A stretch of DNA of 64,000 bases from Jejuia pallidilutea (GTDB lineage: Bacteria > Bacteroidota > Bacteroidia > Flavobacteriales > Flavobacteriaceae): NCBI RefSeq assembly GCF_002973595.1, contig NZ_PVEO01000001.1, forward strand, positions 744,001 to 808,000, written 5' to 3'. This document shows, piece by piece, positions 50,138 to 59,311 of this stretch (positions within the stretch are counted from its first letter, which is position 1; each line of letters starts with the position of its first letter). The notes under the pieces are model-generated. The model was not told the DNA's origin. It did not search any database and saw only the letters and a list, made by a program, of their open reading frames with translations. Made by a program: the position numbers and the translations under genes.

Positions 50138-51079
50138 TTACATTACGAATTTAGAGCTTATGGATTTGTTATGGTGCACTTTGTCCATTACTTCTGCAAA
50201 CAATTCTGCACAACTTAACACTCTTATTTTATCGTTATTTTGTTTTAGAGGAATAGAATCTGTTGTAATTAATTCTTCTAGTTTAGATGCCTCTATTTTT
50301 TCGTAAGCCTTACCAGATAATATTGGATGTGTACATATAGCCCTAACACTTAGCGCGCCTCTTTCCATCATTAAATCTGCTGCTTTGGTTAATGTACCAG
50401 CAGTGTCTACCATATCATCAACTAAAACCACATTTTTACCGGTAACATCTCCTATTAACTCCATATGAGATATTGTATTAGCCTTAGCACGCTGCTTATA
50501 ACAAATAACCACATCGCTTCCTAAAGCCTTAGAATATGCGTAAGCTCTTTTAGAACCACCCATATCTGGTGAAGCCACGGTTAAATTTGGTAATTCTAAG
50601 CTTCTTAAATACGGCAGGAAAATGGTAGATGCAAATAAATGATCTACTGGTTTTTCGAAAAAACCTTGTATTTGGTCGGCATGCAAATCCATTGTTATAA
50701 TTCGGGTTGCGCCAGCAGCCTCGAGCATTTTAGCTACTAATTTTGCCGCAATTGGCACACGTGGTTTATCTTTTCTATCCTGTCTTGCCCATCCAAAATA
50801 GGGCATTACGGCGGTTATGTGTCTTGCTGATGCACGTTTAGCGGCATCAATCATTAACAACATTTCCATTAAGTTTCTTGGCTCTGGATGCGTAGAACCT
50901 ATAATAAAAATTCGTGTACCACGTATAGATTCTTCGTAAGACGGCTGAAACTCACCATCGCTATATGTAGATGTAATAACATTACCTAGTTTTGCTCCAA
51001 AGGCCTTGGCAATGTTTTCACCTAATGCTGTACTTTGCGTACAAGCAAAAATTTTAGCTTCAGTATTTACAACGCCCAT
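50138..51079 (-). CDS. prs: Ribose-phosphate pyrophosphokinase
   Basis: 313 residues. Makes PRPP from ribose-5-phosphate and ATP for nucleotide, His and Trp biosynthesis. Motifs: TYSDGEFQPSYEES, MDLHADQIQGFF, and the PRPP-binding loop VVLVDDMVDTAGTL. A -7 TAaaTTTG on the minus strand at 51134-51141 lies ~55 bp upstream. Confidence 0.98.
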   Translation of the reverse strand: MGVVNTEAKIFACTQSTALGENIAKAFGAKLGNVITSTYSDGEFQPSYEESIRGTRIFIIGSTHPEPRNLMEMLLMIDAAKRASARHITAVMPYFGWARQDRKDKPRVPIAAKLVAKMLEAAGATRIITMDLHADQIQGFFEKPVDHLFASTIFLPYLRSLELPNLTVASPDMGGSKRAYAYSKALGSDVVICYKQRAKANTISHMELIGDVTGKNVVLVDDMVDTAGTLTKAADLMMERGALSVRAICTHPILSGKAYEKIEASKLEELITTDSIPLKQNNDKIRVLSCAELFAEVMDKVHHNKSISSKFVM

Positions 51080-51133
51080 GGTTAACTAGTTGTTTTTTAG
51101 GATTTAAAAAAGATGATTTTTTTTAACGAGGTG

Positions 51134-51141
51134 CAAATTTA
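51134..51141 (-). promoter_or_regulatory. Bacteroidota -7 element of prs (TAAATTTG)
   Basis: Exact TAnnTTTG match on the minus strand upstream of prs. Confidence 0.6.
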
Positions 51142-51206
51142 TACATTTATTTTAACCTGAAAAGTATATTGCGTAGTATTTTCGTGTTACATATCGAAAA
51201 AATATA

Positions 51207-51214
51207 TATTTTTG
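51207..51214 (+). promoter_or_regulatory. -7 element of tRNA-Leu (TATTTTTG)
   Basis: Exact TAnnTTTG match 12 bp before the tRNA start. Confidence 0.6.
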
Positions 51215-51226
51215 CAATCCAAAATT

Positions 51227-51308
51227 GCTCAAGTGGCGGAATTGGTAGACGCGCTGGATTCAAAATCCAGTTTCTTCGGAAGTGTGGGTTCGATTCCCAC
51301 CTTGAGTA
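51227..51308 (+). tRNA. tRNA-Leu (CAA)
   Basis: 82 nt. Acceptor GCTCAAG/CTTGAGT (G1.U72 wobble), anticodon stem CTGGA/TCCAG with loop TTCAAAA (CAA), long variable arm, T loop TTCGATT, discriminator A. CCA is not encoded. The restriction-modification operon begins ~250 bp downstream on the opposite strand. Confidence 0.95.
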
Positions 51309-51311
51309 CAC

Positions 51312-51345
51312 AAAACCCTGTTAATTATATGATTAACAGGGTTTT
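51312..51345 (+). terminator. Rho-independent terminator of tRNA-Leu
   Basis: Perfect 14-bp stem AAAACCCTGTTAAT/ATTAACAGGGTTTT right after the tRNA. Confidence 0.85.
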
Positions 51346-51555
51346 ACGATTAAACTAGAAACAATACAGTAACGCAATATCCTTAGTTTTAGTATAAAAA
51401 AAGCTAAGTTTTGCTATTATTGACTTAATTAAAAACAAAACTCATAGCCATCGCCTTTAGAAATACAGTCTAACAGGAGCTACACTAAAGAGTTTTGAAG
51501 GCATAATTCAACAAAATATATTAATACCCCTTGCTTTTATAGATATAAATAACCT

Positions 51556-51897
51556 TTAAATATTATCAACTTCCTCAACCATTAAATTATGAGCAATATG
51601 AGGTCTTTCATTATGAGTTGGAGCAGGTGGCCCCATATAAAACCTAACTTTAAATTTACTTCCTAAATACTTGCAATTAATTTTTACATCTAGAAATGAA
51701 TAATCTCTGTAATCATAATTTAATTTGCTAATTGCACCTAACCAAACATCATCTTTATAGGCTATTTTACACAGCTCATTAAACTCTAGTAAGGATACTA
51801 TTTTGTCCTGCTGTAATTGCTTAATCAATTTATGAGTTGCACTTCTTAATGCTCCAATTACTTTTTGTTTTTCATTATGTTCTAATCCAGCGTTCAT
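51556..51897 (-). CDS. Unknown small protein coupled to hsdR
   Basis: 113 residues. N-terminal half is helical and basic (KQKVIGALRSATHKLIKQLQ); C-terminal half is beta-rich and ends with a conserved-looking MGPPAPTHNERPHIAHN. No known domain. Its ATG is 2 bp after the hsdR stop, so it is translationally coupled and probably part of the restriction system. Possible anti-restriction, regulatory or accessory role; no evidence for any of these. Confidence 0.75.
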   Translation of the reverse strand: MNAGLEHNEKQKVIGALRSATHKLIKQLQQDKIVSLLEFNELCKIAYKDDVWLGAISKLNYDYRDYSFLDVKINCKYLGSKFKVRFYMGPPAPTHNERPHIAHNLMVEEVDNI

Positions 51898-51899
51898 AA

Positions 51900-54749
51900 T
51901 TAATCAATTCCATTAATAAAAGTCTTAATGAAATCCTTTATCTGTTCTGTAATTCTATTACTTATTGATTCTCGATGCAATACACTTGGTTGTTTTTTTA
52001 ATGCCTCAATTACTACGTCTTCGGTTGCCATTCTTCCTGTAAATAGAAAGTCATTTATAATGGTTTCAACCTTATCTTGTTTTAATGATTCCTTAGCGGT
52101 TAATTCATGTAAAGCCTTTCTGGTTTCAACCTCCCAATATTGTTTAAACACGCTTTCAACATCTTCCTCATCACTTATTTTAGGTAAATTATTCTGAATA
52201 AACTTTTCAATTAATGCGCGTTTACTTCTTAACTCTGCTTCTCCTGAAATTAAATCTATAATTTGCTTTTTCTGTTTTGCCTGGTCTTTTGGTGTAGCTT
52301 CTTTTAATTGTGCTAATAATCGCATTATGTAGGCTACATTTATTTCATCACGATGTATTAATTCTAATTCAAAATCAATTTCATCTAAAATAGATACTGA
52401 TTCTTTTTGATTATTCGTTTTAATCTTATCGTGTAAGTCTAAATATTTACTTGTATAATCTGCAAACTCTTGCTCTTTCATATAGGTATCATCAAATGTA
52501 AATTCGATAAATGATGCTAGTATATTTTTCAATCGCATTATTTCTCTAAAGGCTTTTGCAAATTCTAATTCGTCTTCTTCGGTAACCAAATCATTTACAC
52601 TATCTACCGTTGGTGCAATTCCCATTAATACCTTATACGCTTCATTGAATTTCTTTACTTGCTCTTCATAAGGTGCTATTATTATAGTTTCCTGCGCATT
52701 TTTATCTGAAAACAAAGCAATAGCATCATCTGTATTTTGCTTTAGATTACGGAACGCTAAAATGTTTCCTTGTGATTTCTTTTCGTTTAATATTCTGTTG
52801 GTACGAGAATAAGCTTGTATTAAACCGTGATAGTTTAAATTTTTATCTACATAAAGGGTATTTAGAGACTTACTATCAAAACCTGTAAGAAACATATTTA
52901 CGACTAATAATATATCAATCTGCTTGTTCTTAACGCGTTTAGAAATATCCTTTTTATAGTTTAAAAAGGCATTGCCATCTTTTGCGGTGTGTTTAGTACC
53001 AAACTGTTTGTTATAGTCTGCAATACATTGGTCTAACTTATCTTTGTGAGGGATACTACCGTAGGTTGAAGCGGCTTCAGCAGCCATATTAATATCTGGA
53101 AAATCTTCTTCGGGTATTTCGCCATTTGCACCTGCATCCTCTTGATTGGGGCTGTATGAAAATATAGAAGCAATATTTAAGTTATGTTTACCAGCTTGCT
53201 TTTTAGCCTTAAACAGCTCGTAATATTTTATAAGTACATCTACACTACTCACACAAAACATTGCTGTAAACGTTCTGTGATGCGTTTTACGATTGTGATT
53301 TGCTATGATATAGTTGGTAATAGTATTCAAATAATCATCACTTTCATAAACTTCTTGCTTGTTTATATCTTCTACTTTCGTATCATCAATCCCATCTTTT
53401 GATTTGAACACATTATAATATTCAATAGAAAACTTTAATACATTTTCATCGCGGATAGCATCTGTAATGACGTATTGATGTAAACACTCGTGAAACAAAT
53501 TTGCTGTAGTTTGTTTGATACTTTTTTTACTAAGCGCATTTTTTACAAATATTGGTGTTCCTGTAAAACCAAATAACTGATGATTGGTAAAGAAATTTAC
53601 AATACGTTTGTGCGTATCTCCAAATTGTGAACGGTGACATTCATCAAAAATGAATACTATTTTTTCATCTTTTAAAACTTCTATTTGCTTTCTAAATTTA
53701 GCCTTTGATATGGCACTATTTAGCTTTTGAATAGTAGTAACTAATAACGGTCTATTATTATCTAAAAATTGACTAATAAGCATTTTTGTGTTCTCTGTAC
53801 CATCAATACTATCTTTATCAAATGCTCTAAATTCTCTAACTGTTTGGTCGTCTAAATCTTGCCTATCTACTACAAATACTACTTTTTTAATTTTAGGATT
53901 TTGAGTTATTATTTGACTTGCTTTAAATGATGTTAGTGTTTTACCTGAACCTGTAGTATGCCATATATAGCCATTTTTATTACTATTCTTTATTCTATCA
54001 ATTATTGATTCTACTGCAAAAAACTGATAAGGTCTTAATACCATCAATGTTTTATCACTTTCGTGCAACACAATGTATTTGGTAATCATTTTAGCAATAT
54101 GACAAGGCTCTAAAAAGATATTTGCAAAAGGTTCTAATTGTGTGATTTTTTTATTCTTTTCATCACTCCAGAACGATGTAAACTTAAAACTCTGTTTTTG
54201 GCTATTTGCATAATACTTGGTATCTACACCATTACTAATTACAAAAATCTGTACATAATTAAATAGTGCATTGTTTGATGCAAAAGATTCTTTTTGATAC
54301 CGTTGAATTTGATTAAAGGCTTCTTTAAGTTCTATACCTCTTCGCTTTAATTCTATTTGTACTAATGGTAGGCCGTTAATAAGAATAGTAACATCGTAAC
54401 GGTTTTCTCGTTTACCGTTAATAGTAATTTGATTAGTTACTTGGAATTGATTTTGACACCAGAAATCTTGATTAATAAACTCGATATATGCTTTCTCTCC
54501 GTTATCTTTTTGAAGCACATATTTATCTCGTAAGGTTTTGGCTTTATCGTAGATGTTACCTTTAGATAAGTGGATAACTATTCTTTCAAACTCTGAAGCT
54601 GTAAACGTTGTTTTATTATGTTTTTCTAATTGCGTTTTTAGGTTGGTTAATAAATCATCTTCTGTTTTTATAACAACTGATTTATGACCTAAACTAATAA
54701 GTTGGCTTATTAAATTGTTTTCTAATACTTGTTCTGGCTGTGTTGTCAT
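51900..54749 (-). CDS. hsdR: Type I restriction enzyme R subunit
   Basis: 949 residues. N-terminal PD-(D/E)xK nuclease (YDVTILINGLPLVQIELKRRG split: Asp in DVTIL, Glu-x-Lys in IELKR near residue 133), then SF2 helicase with Walker A HTTGSGKT (~266) and DECH box (IFDECHRS), helicase motif VI region (QAYSRTNRIL), and a C-terminal helical domain. Translocates DNA and cuts unmethylated targets. It appears intact. Confidence 0.96.
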   Translation of the reverse strand: MTTQPEQVLENNLISQLISLGHKSVVIKTEDDLLTNLKTQLEKHNKTTFTASEFERIVIHLSKGNIYDKAKTLRDKYVLQKDNGEKAYIEFINQDFWCQNQFQVTNQITINGKRENRYDVTILINGLPLVQIELKRRGIELKEAFNQIQRYQKESFASNNALFNYVQIFVISNGVDTKYYANSQKQSFKFTSFWSDEKNKKITQLEPFANIFLEPCHIAKMITKYIVLHESDKTLMVLRPYQFFAVESIIDRIKNSNKNGYIWHTTGSGKTLTSFKASQIITQNPKIKKVVFVVDRQDLDDQTVREFRAFDKDSIDGTENTKMLISQFLDNNRPLLVTTIQKLNSAISKAKFRKQIEVLKDEKIVFIFDECHRSQFGDTHKRIVNFFTNHQLFGFTGTPIFVKNALSKKSIKQTTANLFHECLHQYVITDAIRDENVLKFSIEYYNVFKSKDGIDDTKVEDINKQEVYESDDYLNTITNYIIANHNRKTHHRTFTAMFCVSSVDVLIKYYELFKAKKQAGKHNLNIASIFSYSPNQEDAGANGEIPEEDFPDINMAAEAASTYGSIPHKDKLDQCIADYNKQFGTKHTAKDGNAFLNYKKDISKRVKNKQIDILLVVNMFLTGFDSKSLNTLYVDKNLNYHGLIQAYSRTNRILNEKKSQGNILAFRNLKQNTDDAIALFSDKNAQETIIIAPYEEQVKKFNEAYKVLMGIAPTVDSVNDLVTEEDELEFAKAFREIMRLKNILASFIEFTFDDTYMKEQEFADYTSKYLDLHDKIKTNNQKESVSILDEIDFELELIHRDEINVAYIMRLLAQLKEATPKDQAKQKKQIIDLISGEAELRSKRALIEKFIQNNLPKISDEEDVESVFKQYWEVETRKALHELTAKESLKQDKVETIINDFLFTGRMATEDVVIEALKKQPSVLHRESISNRITEQIKDFIKTFINGID

Positions 54750-54785
54750 TATTTTAATTGAGGATTGATAATTGAAGATTGATGA
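54750..54785. repeat. Micro-repeat between hsdR and the four-helix gene
   Basis: Tandem ATTGAGG, ATTGATA, ATTGAAG, ATTGATG units, a purine-rich degenerate repeat on the plus strand. The same style of repeat lies on the other side of the gene at 55160-55198. Confidence 0.6.
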
Positions 54786-55151
54786 TTATCGGTTTAAGTT
54801 TTGTTTTGTTGTTTTTACAATGCTTATTAGCATTTTTAAAATAGCCTCACTTTCTGGAAAAATAGAATTGTACTCCTTTTCTGAAATATAACTACTATCG
54901 TTTAATAACTGTAACCAATAAGTAACCTCATTTGCTTCTTTTAATGCCACATTCATTTTATTTAAAAAATCTGCTTTAGACTGTGCGTGCTCACCTTCTT
55001 TTATTAAAGCACCTATAGCTGTTCCGCTACGCAATAACTGTTTAGACAATACATATTCCTTTTTTTCAGAAGTTAGATATTTATACAAACCAATAATACG
55101 TAAAGCAAAAGCATACGATTTATCCATCACCAAATTTTCCTTTTTCTTCAT
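54786..55151 (-). CDS. Four-helix-bundle protein (S23/IVS-type) inside the restriction operon
   Basis: 121 residues from the ATG at 55151; an upstream in-frame TTG at 55181 lies within the micro-repeat and is less likely. The core KSYAFALRIIGLYKYL and LLRSGTAIGALIKEGEHAQSKADF are diagnostic of this family, first known from intervening sequences of 23S rRNA genes. Function unresolved. It is flanked on both sides by ATTGA-type micro-repeats and interrupts the usual hsdM-hsdS-hsdR order. Confidence 0.9.
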   Translation of the reverse strand: MKKKENLVMDKSYAFALRIIGLYKYLTSEKKEYVLSKQLLRSGTAIGALIKEGEHAQSKADFLNKMNVALKEANEVTYWLQLLNDSSYISEKEYNSIFPESEAILKMLISIVKTTKQNLNR

Positions 55152-55159
55152 AACTAGCC

Positions 55160-55198
55160 ATTTTCCATTCTCAATTCTCAACCATCCATTATCAATTA
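55160..55198. repeat. Micro-repeat upstream of the four-helix gene
   Basis: On the minus strand it reads as repeats of TTGATAATGGA, TTGAGAATTGAGAATGG-type units (shown in parts). Same family as the repeat at 54750-54785, so the four-helix gene is bracketed by them. Confidence 0.55.
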
Positions 55199-55199
55199 A

Positions 55200-56426
55200 T
55201 TAAACAAACATTTGTTGTAATAATCCTTTTTTAAAGGCTTTACTATTTTCTATTTTGGTATTTAAGGCTTCTATTTTTATATCTATATCTGATAAGAAAT
55301 TGGCTATTTTGGTTTGTTCTTCAATAGATGGTAAATAAACCTTTAATTTAAGAAATGAAGATTTTGATATATTATACCTTGTACTACCTTGAGCTAAAGG
55401 AATCATTTTTTTTCTAAAATCGTTACTACGGAATAGAAACTGACTAAATGATGGATATAAAATTGATTGATTTACTCTAAAACCAAAACAAAAACTATTA
55501 AGATACATTTCGCCAACACTATCCAATAATACAGATGCAGTGCCTATTTCATTTGGTGTTTCAGATGAAGTTGTAAAAAAAACATCACCATATTGAACTT
55601 TGGTTTGATTATCTGTACTTGTTACATCAACTAATCCACAATTATCAATATTTATTTTAGAGCTATCAAAAATTTGCTTGTATTGAATATATGGTTTACC
55701 GCTACCAAAGTTTTCTTTGGTTTTACCTGTTAAACCGTTTAAAGTACTACCTAAATCTCCCAACTTCTTCACTTCCCATTTAGGAAACGCATTACCATTA
55801 TCATCTTTAAATCTTAATTCTTGACTAAAGATTTTTTGCATTATGCCTTTTTTGTATTGCTCTAAAAGATCTTTCTTTTTGGTTAGTTTGGTAATTTTAT
55901 CATCTACATCTGTAAGGAATGATGCTATTTTTTGTTGTTCTGGAATGGATGGTAAATTTATAGGAATACTTTTTAAATCCCCTGTTGTAAAACCTTTTAT
56001 TGACGTACCCTGTGCGAATTGATGAAGTAGTTTGTTTTTAGATAAAAAATAATATGCTATAAACCAACTATTATCTTTTTTTGGTGTAAGGTTAGCAAAA
56101 TCTTGACTTGTGCATAAATTTAGATTAGAAACAGCAAGTTTACCTATACCTACTCTTGAAACAAATAACACACTATTTAACGGAACTAATTTTGCAGCAC
56201 TTTCTTCGATTGCCTCATTTGATATATAACGAGTAATATTAATATTAAAAATATCATTTTCTAATATATCTGAACTTGAAATCCAAGGGGTATTACCTTT
56301 CCAATAATTAGCCTTATTAGTTGCAGGTGTCCCACCACCTTTAAACACACCCAATGCACCTAATTTTGTCTTTATCCATTGATTTTTAAATTCAATAAAA
56401 CGCAGTTTTGGTTGTAATAATTCCAT
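55200..56426 (-). CDS. hsdS: Type I restriction enzyme S (specificity) subunit
   Basis: 408 residues. Two target-recognition domains (starting around 10 and 215; WIKTKLGALGVFKGGG and WEVKKLGDLGSTLNG) separated by helical conserved regions (PEQQKIASFLTDVDDKI and EEQTKIANFLSDIDIKI). Its two halves define the two parts of the recognition sequence. Starts 2 bp after the hsdM stop. Confidence 0.95.
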   Translation of the reverse strand: MELLQPKLRFIEFKNQWIKTKLGALGVFKGGGTPATNKANYWKGNTPWISSSDILENDIFNINITRYISNEAIEESAAKLVPLNSVLFVSRVGIGKLAVSNLNLCTSQDFANLTPKKDNSWFIAYYFLSKNKLLHQFAQGTSIKGFTTGDLKSIPINLPSIPEQQKIASFLTDVDDKITKLTKKKDLLEQYKKGIMQKIFSQELRFKDDNGNAFPKWEVKKLGDLGSTLNGLTGKTKENFGSGKPYIQYKQIFDSSKINIDNCGLVDVTSTDNQTKVQYGDVFFTTSSETPNEIGTASVLLDSVGEMYLNSFCFGFRVNQSILYPSFSQFLFRSNDFRKKMIPLAQGSTRYNISKSSFLKLKVYLPSIEEQTKIANFLSDIDIKIEALNTKIENSKAFKKGLLQQMFV

Positions 56427-56428
56427 TA

Positions 56429-58030
56429 TTAAAAAGGTGCTTTAATATTTAACTCTTTACAATAGGAAGCAATACGTTTATCGGTTTCGGCAATTTCTAT
56501 ATCTAATGCTTGTATTGCTGAAGCTACGGCATTAATATCAATAGGTTCTTCTTCTTCAAAGGTATCTACATAACGTGGTATGTTTAGGTTGTAATCGTTA
56601 TCTTCAATATCTTTTAAGGTAGCTCTATAACTGTATTTATCTATAACCTCTCTGTTGGTATAAGTATCTACAATTTTATTGATGTGCTCTGGTAGTAGCT
56701 TGTTGTCTTTACCTTGTTTTTCAAACTCGTTACTTGCATCAATAAATAATACATCTTCATTAACTTCTCTGCATTTTTTAATCACCAAAATACAGGTTGG
56801 AATCCCTGTACCAAAAAAGATATTTGCAGGTAAGCCAATAACGGCATCAATGTAGTTTCTGTCTTCTATTAAATACCGTCTTATATGTGCTTCACTACTT
56901 CCTCTAAATAATACACCGTGAGGTAAAACGGTTGCCATTATACCGTTTTCATCTAAATGATGAATCATATGCTGTACAAATGCAAAATCTGCTTTTGTTT
57001 TAGGTGCTAATTTACCGTATTGACTAAATCTATCATCTGTACTAAAAATACCTTTTGCACTCCACTTTGCAGAGAATGGTGGATTTGCTACAATAGCTTC
57101 TGCACGTAACTCTATATCCATATGTTGAGGCTCTTCTAAAGTATCTTCTTGTTTGATATCAAACTGACGATAATTTACACCGTGTAGAATCATATTCATA
57201 CGTGCCAAGTTGTAAGTAGTACGGTTTAATTCTTGACCGTAAAACATTCCTACATCATCCACTTCTTTGGCTACTCGTAACAACAAGGACCCACTACCAC
57301 AGGTTGGATCATAAACTGATTTTAAACGCTTTTTACGTGTAGTAACAATTTTTGCTAATATGGTTGAAACTTCTTGAGGTGTGTAAAATTCCCCTGCTTT
57401 TTTTCCTGCTCTTGATGCAAATTCGCCAATTAAATATTCATACGCATCACCCAATAAATCGCTTTCAGTGTCTTCTAATTGAAAATCGATTTCATCTAAA
57501 TGCGTGATAATTTTTGCAATAGTTTCATTTTGGGCTTTTACGGTTCTACCTAATTTTCCAGATGTTAAATCTAAATCTTCAAATAGTTTTACAAAATCAT
57601 CTTCAGATTCTGTACCCATTGTACTTTGCTCAATATTGGTTAGAATACGCTCTAAATCTTCAATGATGAAAAACTGTTTCGCTTCATCAATTTCATTAGT
57701 TTCTATTTCTGAAAGGTTATTTCCTTTTTGAGCAATAGATGTAAATAATTCACTCGGCTTTAAAAAATAACCTAATTCTTTAATACAAGCTTTTTTAACC
57801 GCTTCGATATACAACTTACCATTCTCTGAATTTTCATCTAATTGCTCGTAAGTTAAATTGTCTGGTGCTAATATTTTGTTAGCGTATATATGTAGCTTTT
57901 CTGATAGATATTTAAAGAATATAAAACCTAATATATAGTTTCTATAATCATCTGCATCCATTTTACCACGTAAAAGGTTAGCAATAGCCCATAATTGTTT
58001 TTCTAGTAGTTTTTTTTGTTCTTCTGACAT
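56429..58030 (-). CDS. hsdM: Type I restriction enzyme M (methyltransferase) subunit
   Basis: 533 residues. N-terminal HsdM helical domain (LRGKMDADDYRNYILGFIFFKYL split at the motif), SAM-binding DPTCGSGSLLLRV near residue 240, and catalytic NPPF (IVANPPFSAKW, ~314), which indicates N6-adenine methylation. First gene of the operon; the divergent region to the right holds the repeated hairpins. Confidence 0.96.
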   Translation of the reverse strand: MSEEQKKLLEKQLWAIANLLRGKMDADDYRNYILGFIFFKYLSEKLHIYANKILAPDNLTYEQLDENSENGKLYIEAVKKACIKELGYFLKPSELFTSIAQKGNNLSEIETNEIDEAKQFFIIEDLERILTNIEQSTMGTESEDDFVKLFEDLDLTSGKLGRTVKAQNETIAKIITHLDEIDFQLEDTESDLLGDAYEYLIGEFASRAGKKAGEFYTPQEVSTILAKIVTTRKKRLKSVYDPTCGSGSLLLRVAKEVDDVGMFYGQELNRTTYNLARMNMILHGVNYRQFDIKQEDTLEEPQHMDIELRAEAIVANPPFSAKWSAKGIFSTDDRFSQYGKLAPKTKADFAFVQHMIHHLDENGIMATVLPHGVLFRGSSEAHIRRYLIEDRNYIDAVIGLPANIFFGTGIPTCILVIKKCREVNEDVLFIDASNEFEKQGKDNKLLPEHINKIVDTYTNREVIDKYSYRATLKDIEDNDYNLNIPRYVDTFEEEEPIDINAVASAIQALDIEIAETDKRIASYCKELNIKAPF

Positions 58031-58417
58031 AAGTGGTGTAAGTAATTTCGATTGTTAAAAATAAAGTTTTATATGAAACAGACCTTATGGTTTACCTTAT
58101 AATTAACTTAAAACTATAGTAAATTAAAAAATATCAAAATGAATGTTTTATTTTATTGATTACCAGATGTATTTGCGTATTTTGAGTTACACCACAAAAG
58201 TTTTTATTTGTGGTGGTGTTGGGTAATTTTAAGGGTTTACTGTGTTTACCATTAAAATAAAGGTTTTTTTGGGTGTCATTGTTGCACCACAAAAGTTTTT
58301 AGGAGTGGTGGTTTTGTGTGTTTACATGTAGTGTTTATGTGAAAACAGGTGTTTTTATAGGTATACTTAGGTTTCTTACAGTTTTAATTACCTTTGCAAA
58401 ACTTAATACACGTGTTT
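58031..58417. promoter_or_regulatory. Divergent region between hsdM and yicC with two related hairpins
   Basis: A 17-bp direct repeat CACCACAAAAGTTTTTA occurs at 58190-58206 and 58285-58301. Each copy begins an inverted repeat (CACCACAAA/TTTGTGGTG at 58190-58215; CACCAC/GTGGTG at 58285-58310). They lie where both promoters must be, so they could be operator sites or RNA hairpins. The -7 of yicC is at 58389-58396. Confidence 0.5.
58389..58396 (+). promoter_or_regulatory. Bacteroidota -7 element of yicC (TACCTTTG)
   Basis: Exact TAnnTTTG match 21 bp before the ATG at 58418. Confidence 0.65.
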
Positions 58418-59275
58418 ATGATTTATTCCATGACAGGTTACGGAAAATCTGTTTTACAATTACCAACAAAAAAAATCACTATAGAGCTAAAATCTCTAAA
58501 CAGTAAAAATTTAGACTTGAATGCTAGAATGCCTTCTATTTACAGAGAGAAGGAACTTGCCATTAGAAAACTACTAGCCGATAAATTAGTACGTGGCAAA
58601 ATTGATTTTTCAATTTATGTTGAAGCTACAGCAGAAGATACCTCAACACAATTAAATACCCCTGTTGTAAAACAGTACATGTCGCAATTAAGGGCTATAG
58701 TAAATACAGATGATGCACAACTACTTGAAATGGCAGTACGTTTTCCTGATGCGCTAAATACTGTTAGGGAAGAAATTGATGAAGACGAATGGAAAGCTAT
58801 TGAAGCTGAAATATTAAAAGCTGTAGAAGATTTAATTAGTTACAGACTTAACGAGGGCAAAGTTCTAGAAGAAGATTTTAACAATCGTATTACCGCAATT
58901 AGTAACATTCTTGAAGATGTTATCGCAATGGACCCCGAACGTGTGGAGGGTGTTAGGGAGCGTTTAAAAAAGGGCGTTGATGAGTTAAGGGAAAAATATG
59001 ATGAGAACAGATTTGAACAAGAACTTGTGTATTACATTGAAAAGTTTGATATAACCGAAGAAAAGGTACGCTTAAAAAATCACCTAAATTATTTTACAGA
59101 GTCTATTAACTCTAAAGACTCTAATGGAAAAAAACTTGGGTTTATAAGTCAAGAAATGGGTAGAGAAATAAACACTATTGGCTCTAAGAGCAATTTCGCC
59201 CCAATGCAGCAATTGGTTGTACAAATGAAAGATGAACTTGAAAAAATTAAGGAACAATTATTAAATGTACTATAA
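58418..59275 (+). CDS. YicC-family endoribonuclease
   Basis: 285 residues from the ATG at 58418 (MIYSMTGYGK), matching the family start; an in-frame TTG at 58394 overlaps the -7 element and is rejected. N-terminal YicC signature SMTGYGKS and C-terminal conserved block EMGREINTIGSKSN are present. YicC proteins degrade certain small RNAs in E. coli. First gene of the yicC-gmk-nadD cluster. Confidence 0.93.
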   Translation: MIYSMTGYGKSVLQLPTKKITIELKSLNSKNLDLNARMPSIYREKELAIRKLLADKLVRGKIDFSIYVEATAEDTSTQLNTPVVKQYMSQLRAIVNTDDAQLLEMAVRFPDALNTVREEIDEDEWKAIEAEILKAVEDLISYRLNEGKVLEEDFNNRITAISNILEDVIAMDPERVEGVRERLKKGVDELREKYDENRFEQELVYYIEKFDITEEKVRLKNHLNYFTESINSKDSNGKKLGFISQEMGREINTIGSKSNFAPMQQLVVQMKDELEKIKEQLLNVL

Positions 59276-59311
59276 TTTAGTTTCCAGTCTCAGTATACAG
59301 TAAAATTAAAC

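Noticed and set aside
58031-58417. Search for an att copy of the tRNA-Leu 3' end
   Set aside because: No match to the T-arm/acceptor sequence of 51227-51308 and no integrase gene in the region.
59280-59301. CAGTCTCAGT-like micro-repeat between yicC and gmk
   Set aside because: Too short and degenerate to claim more than common intergenic filler.
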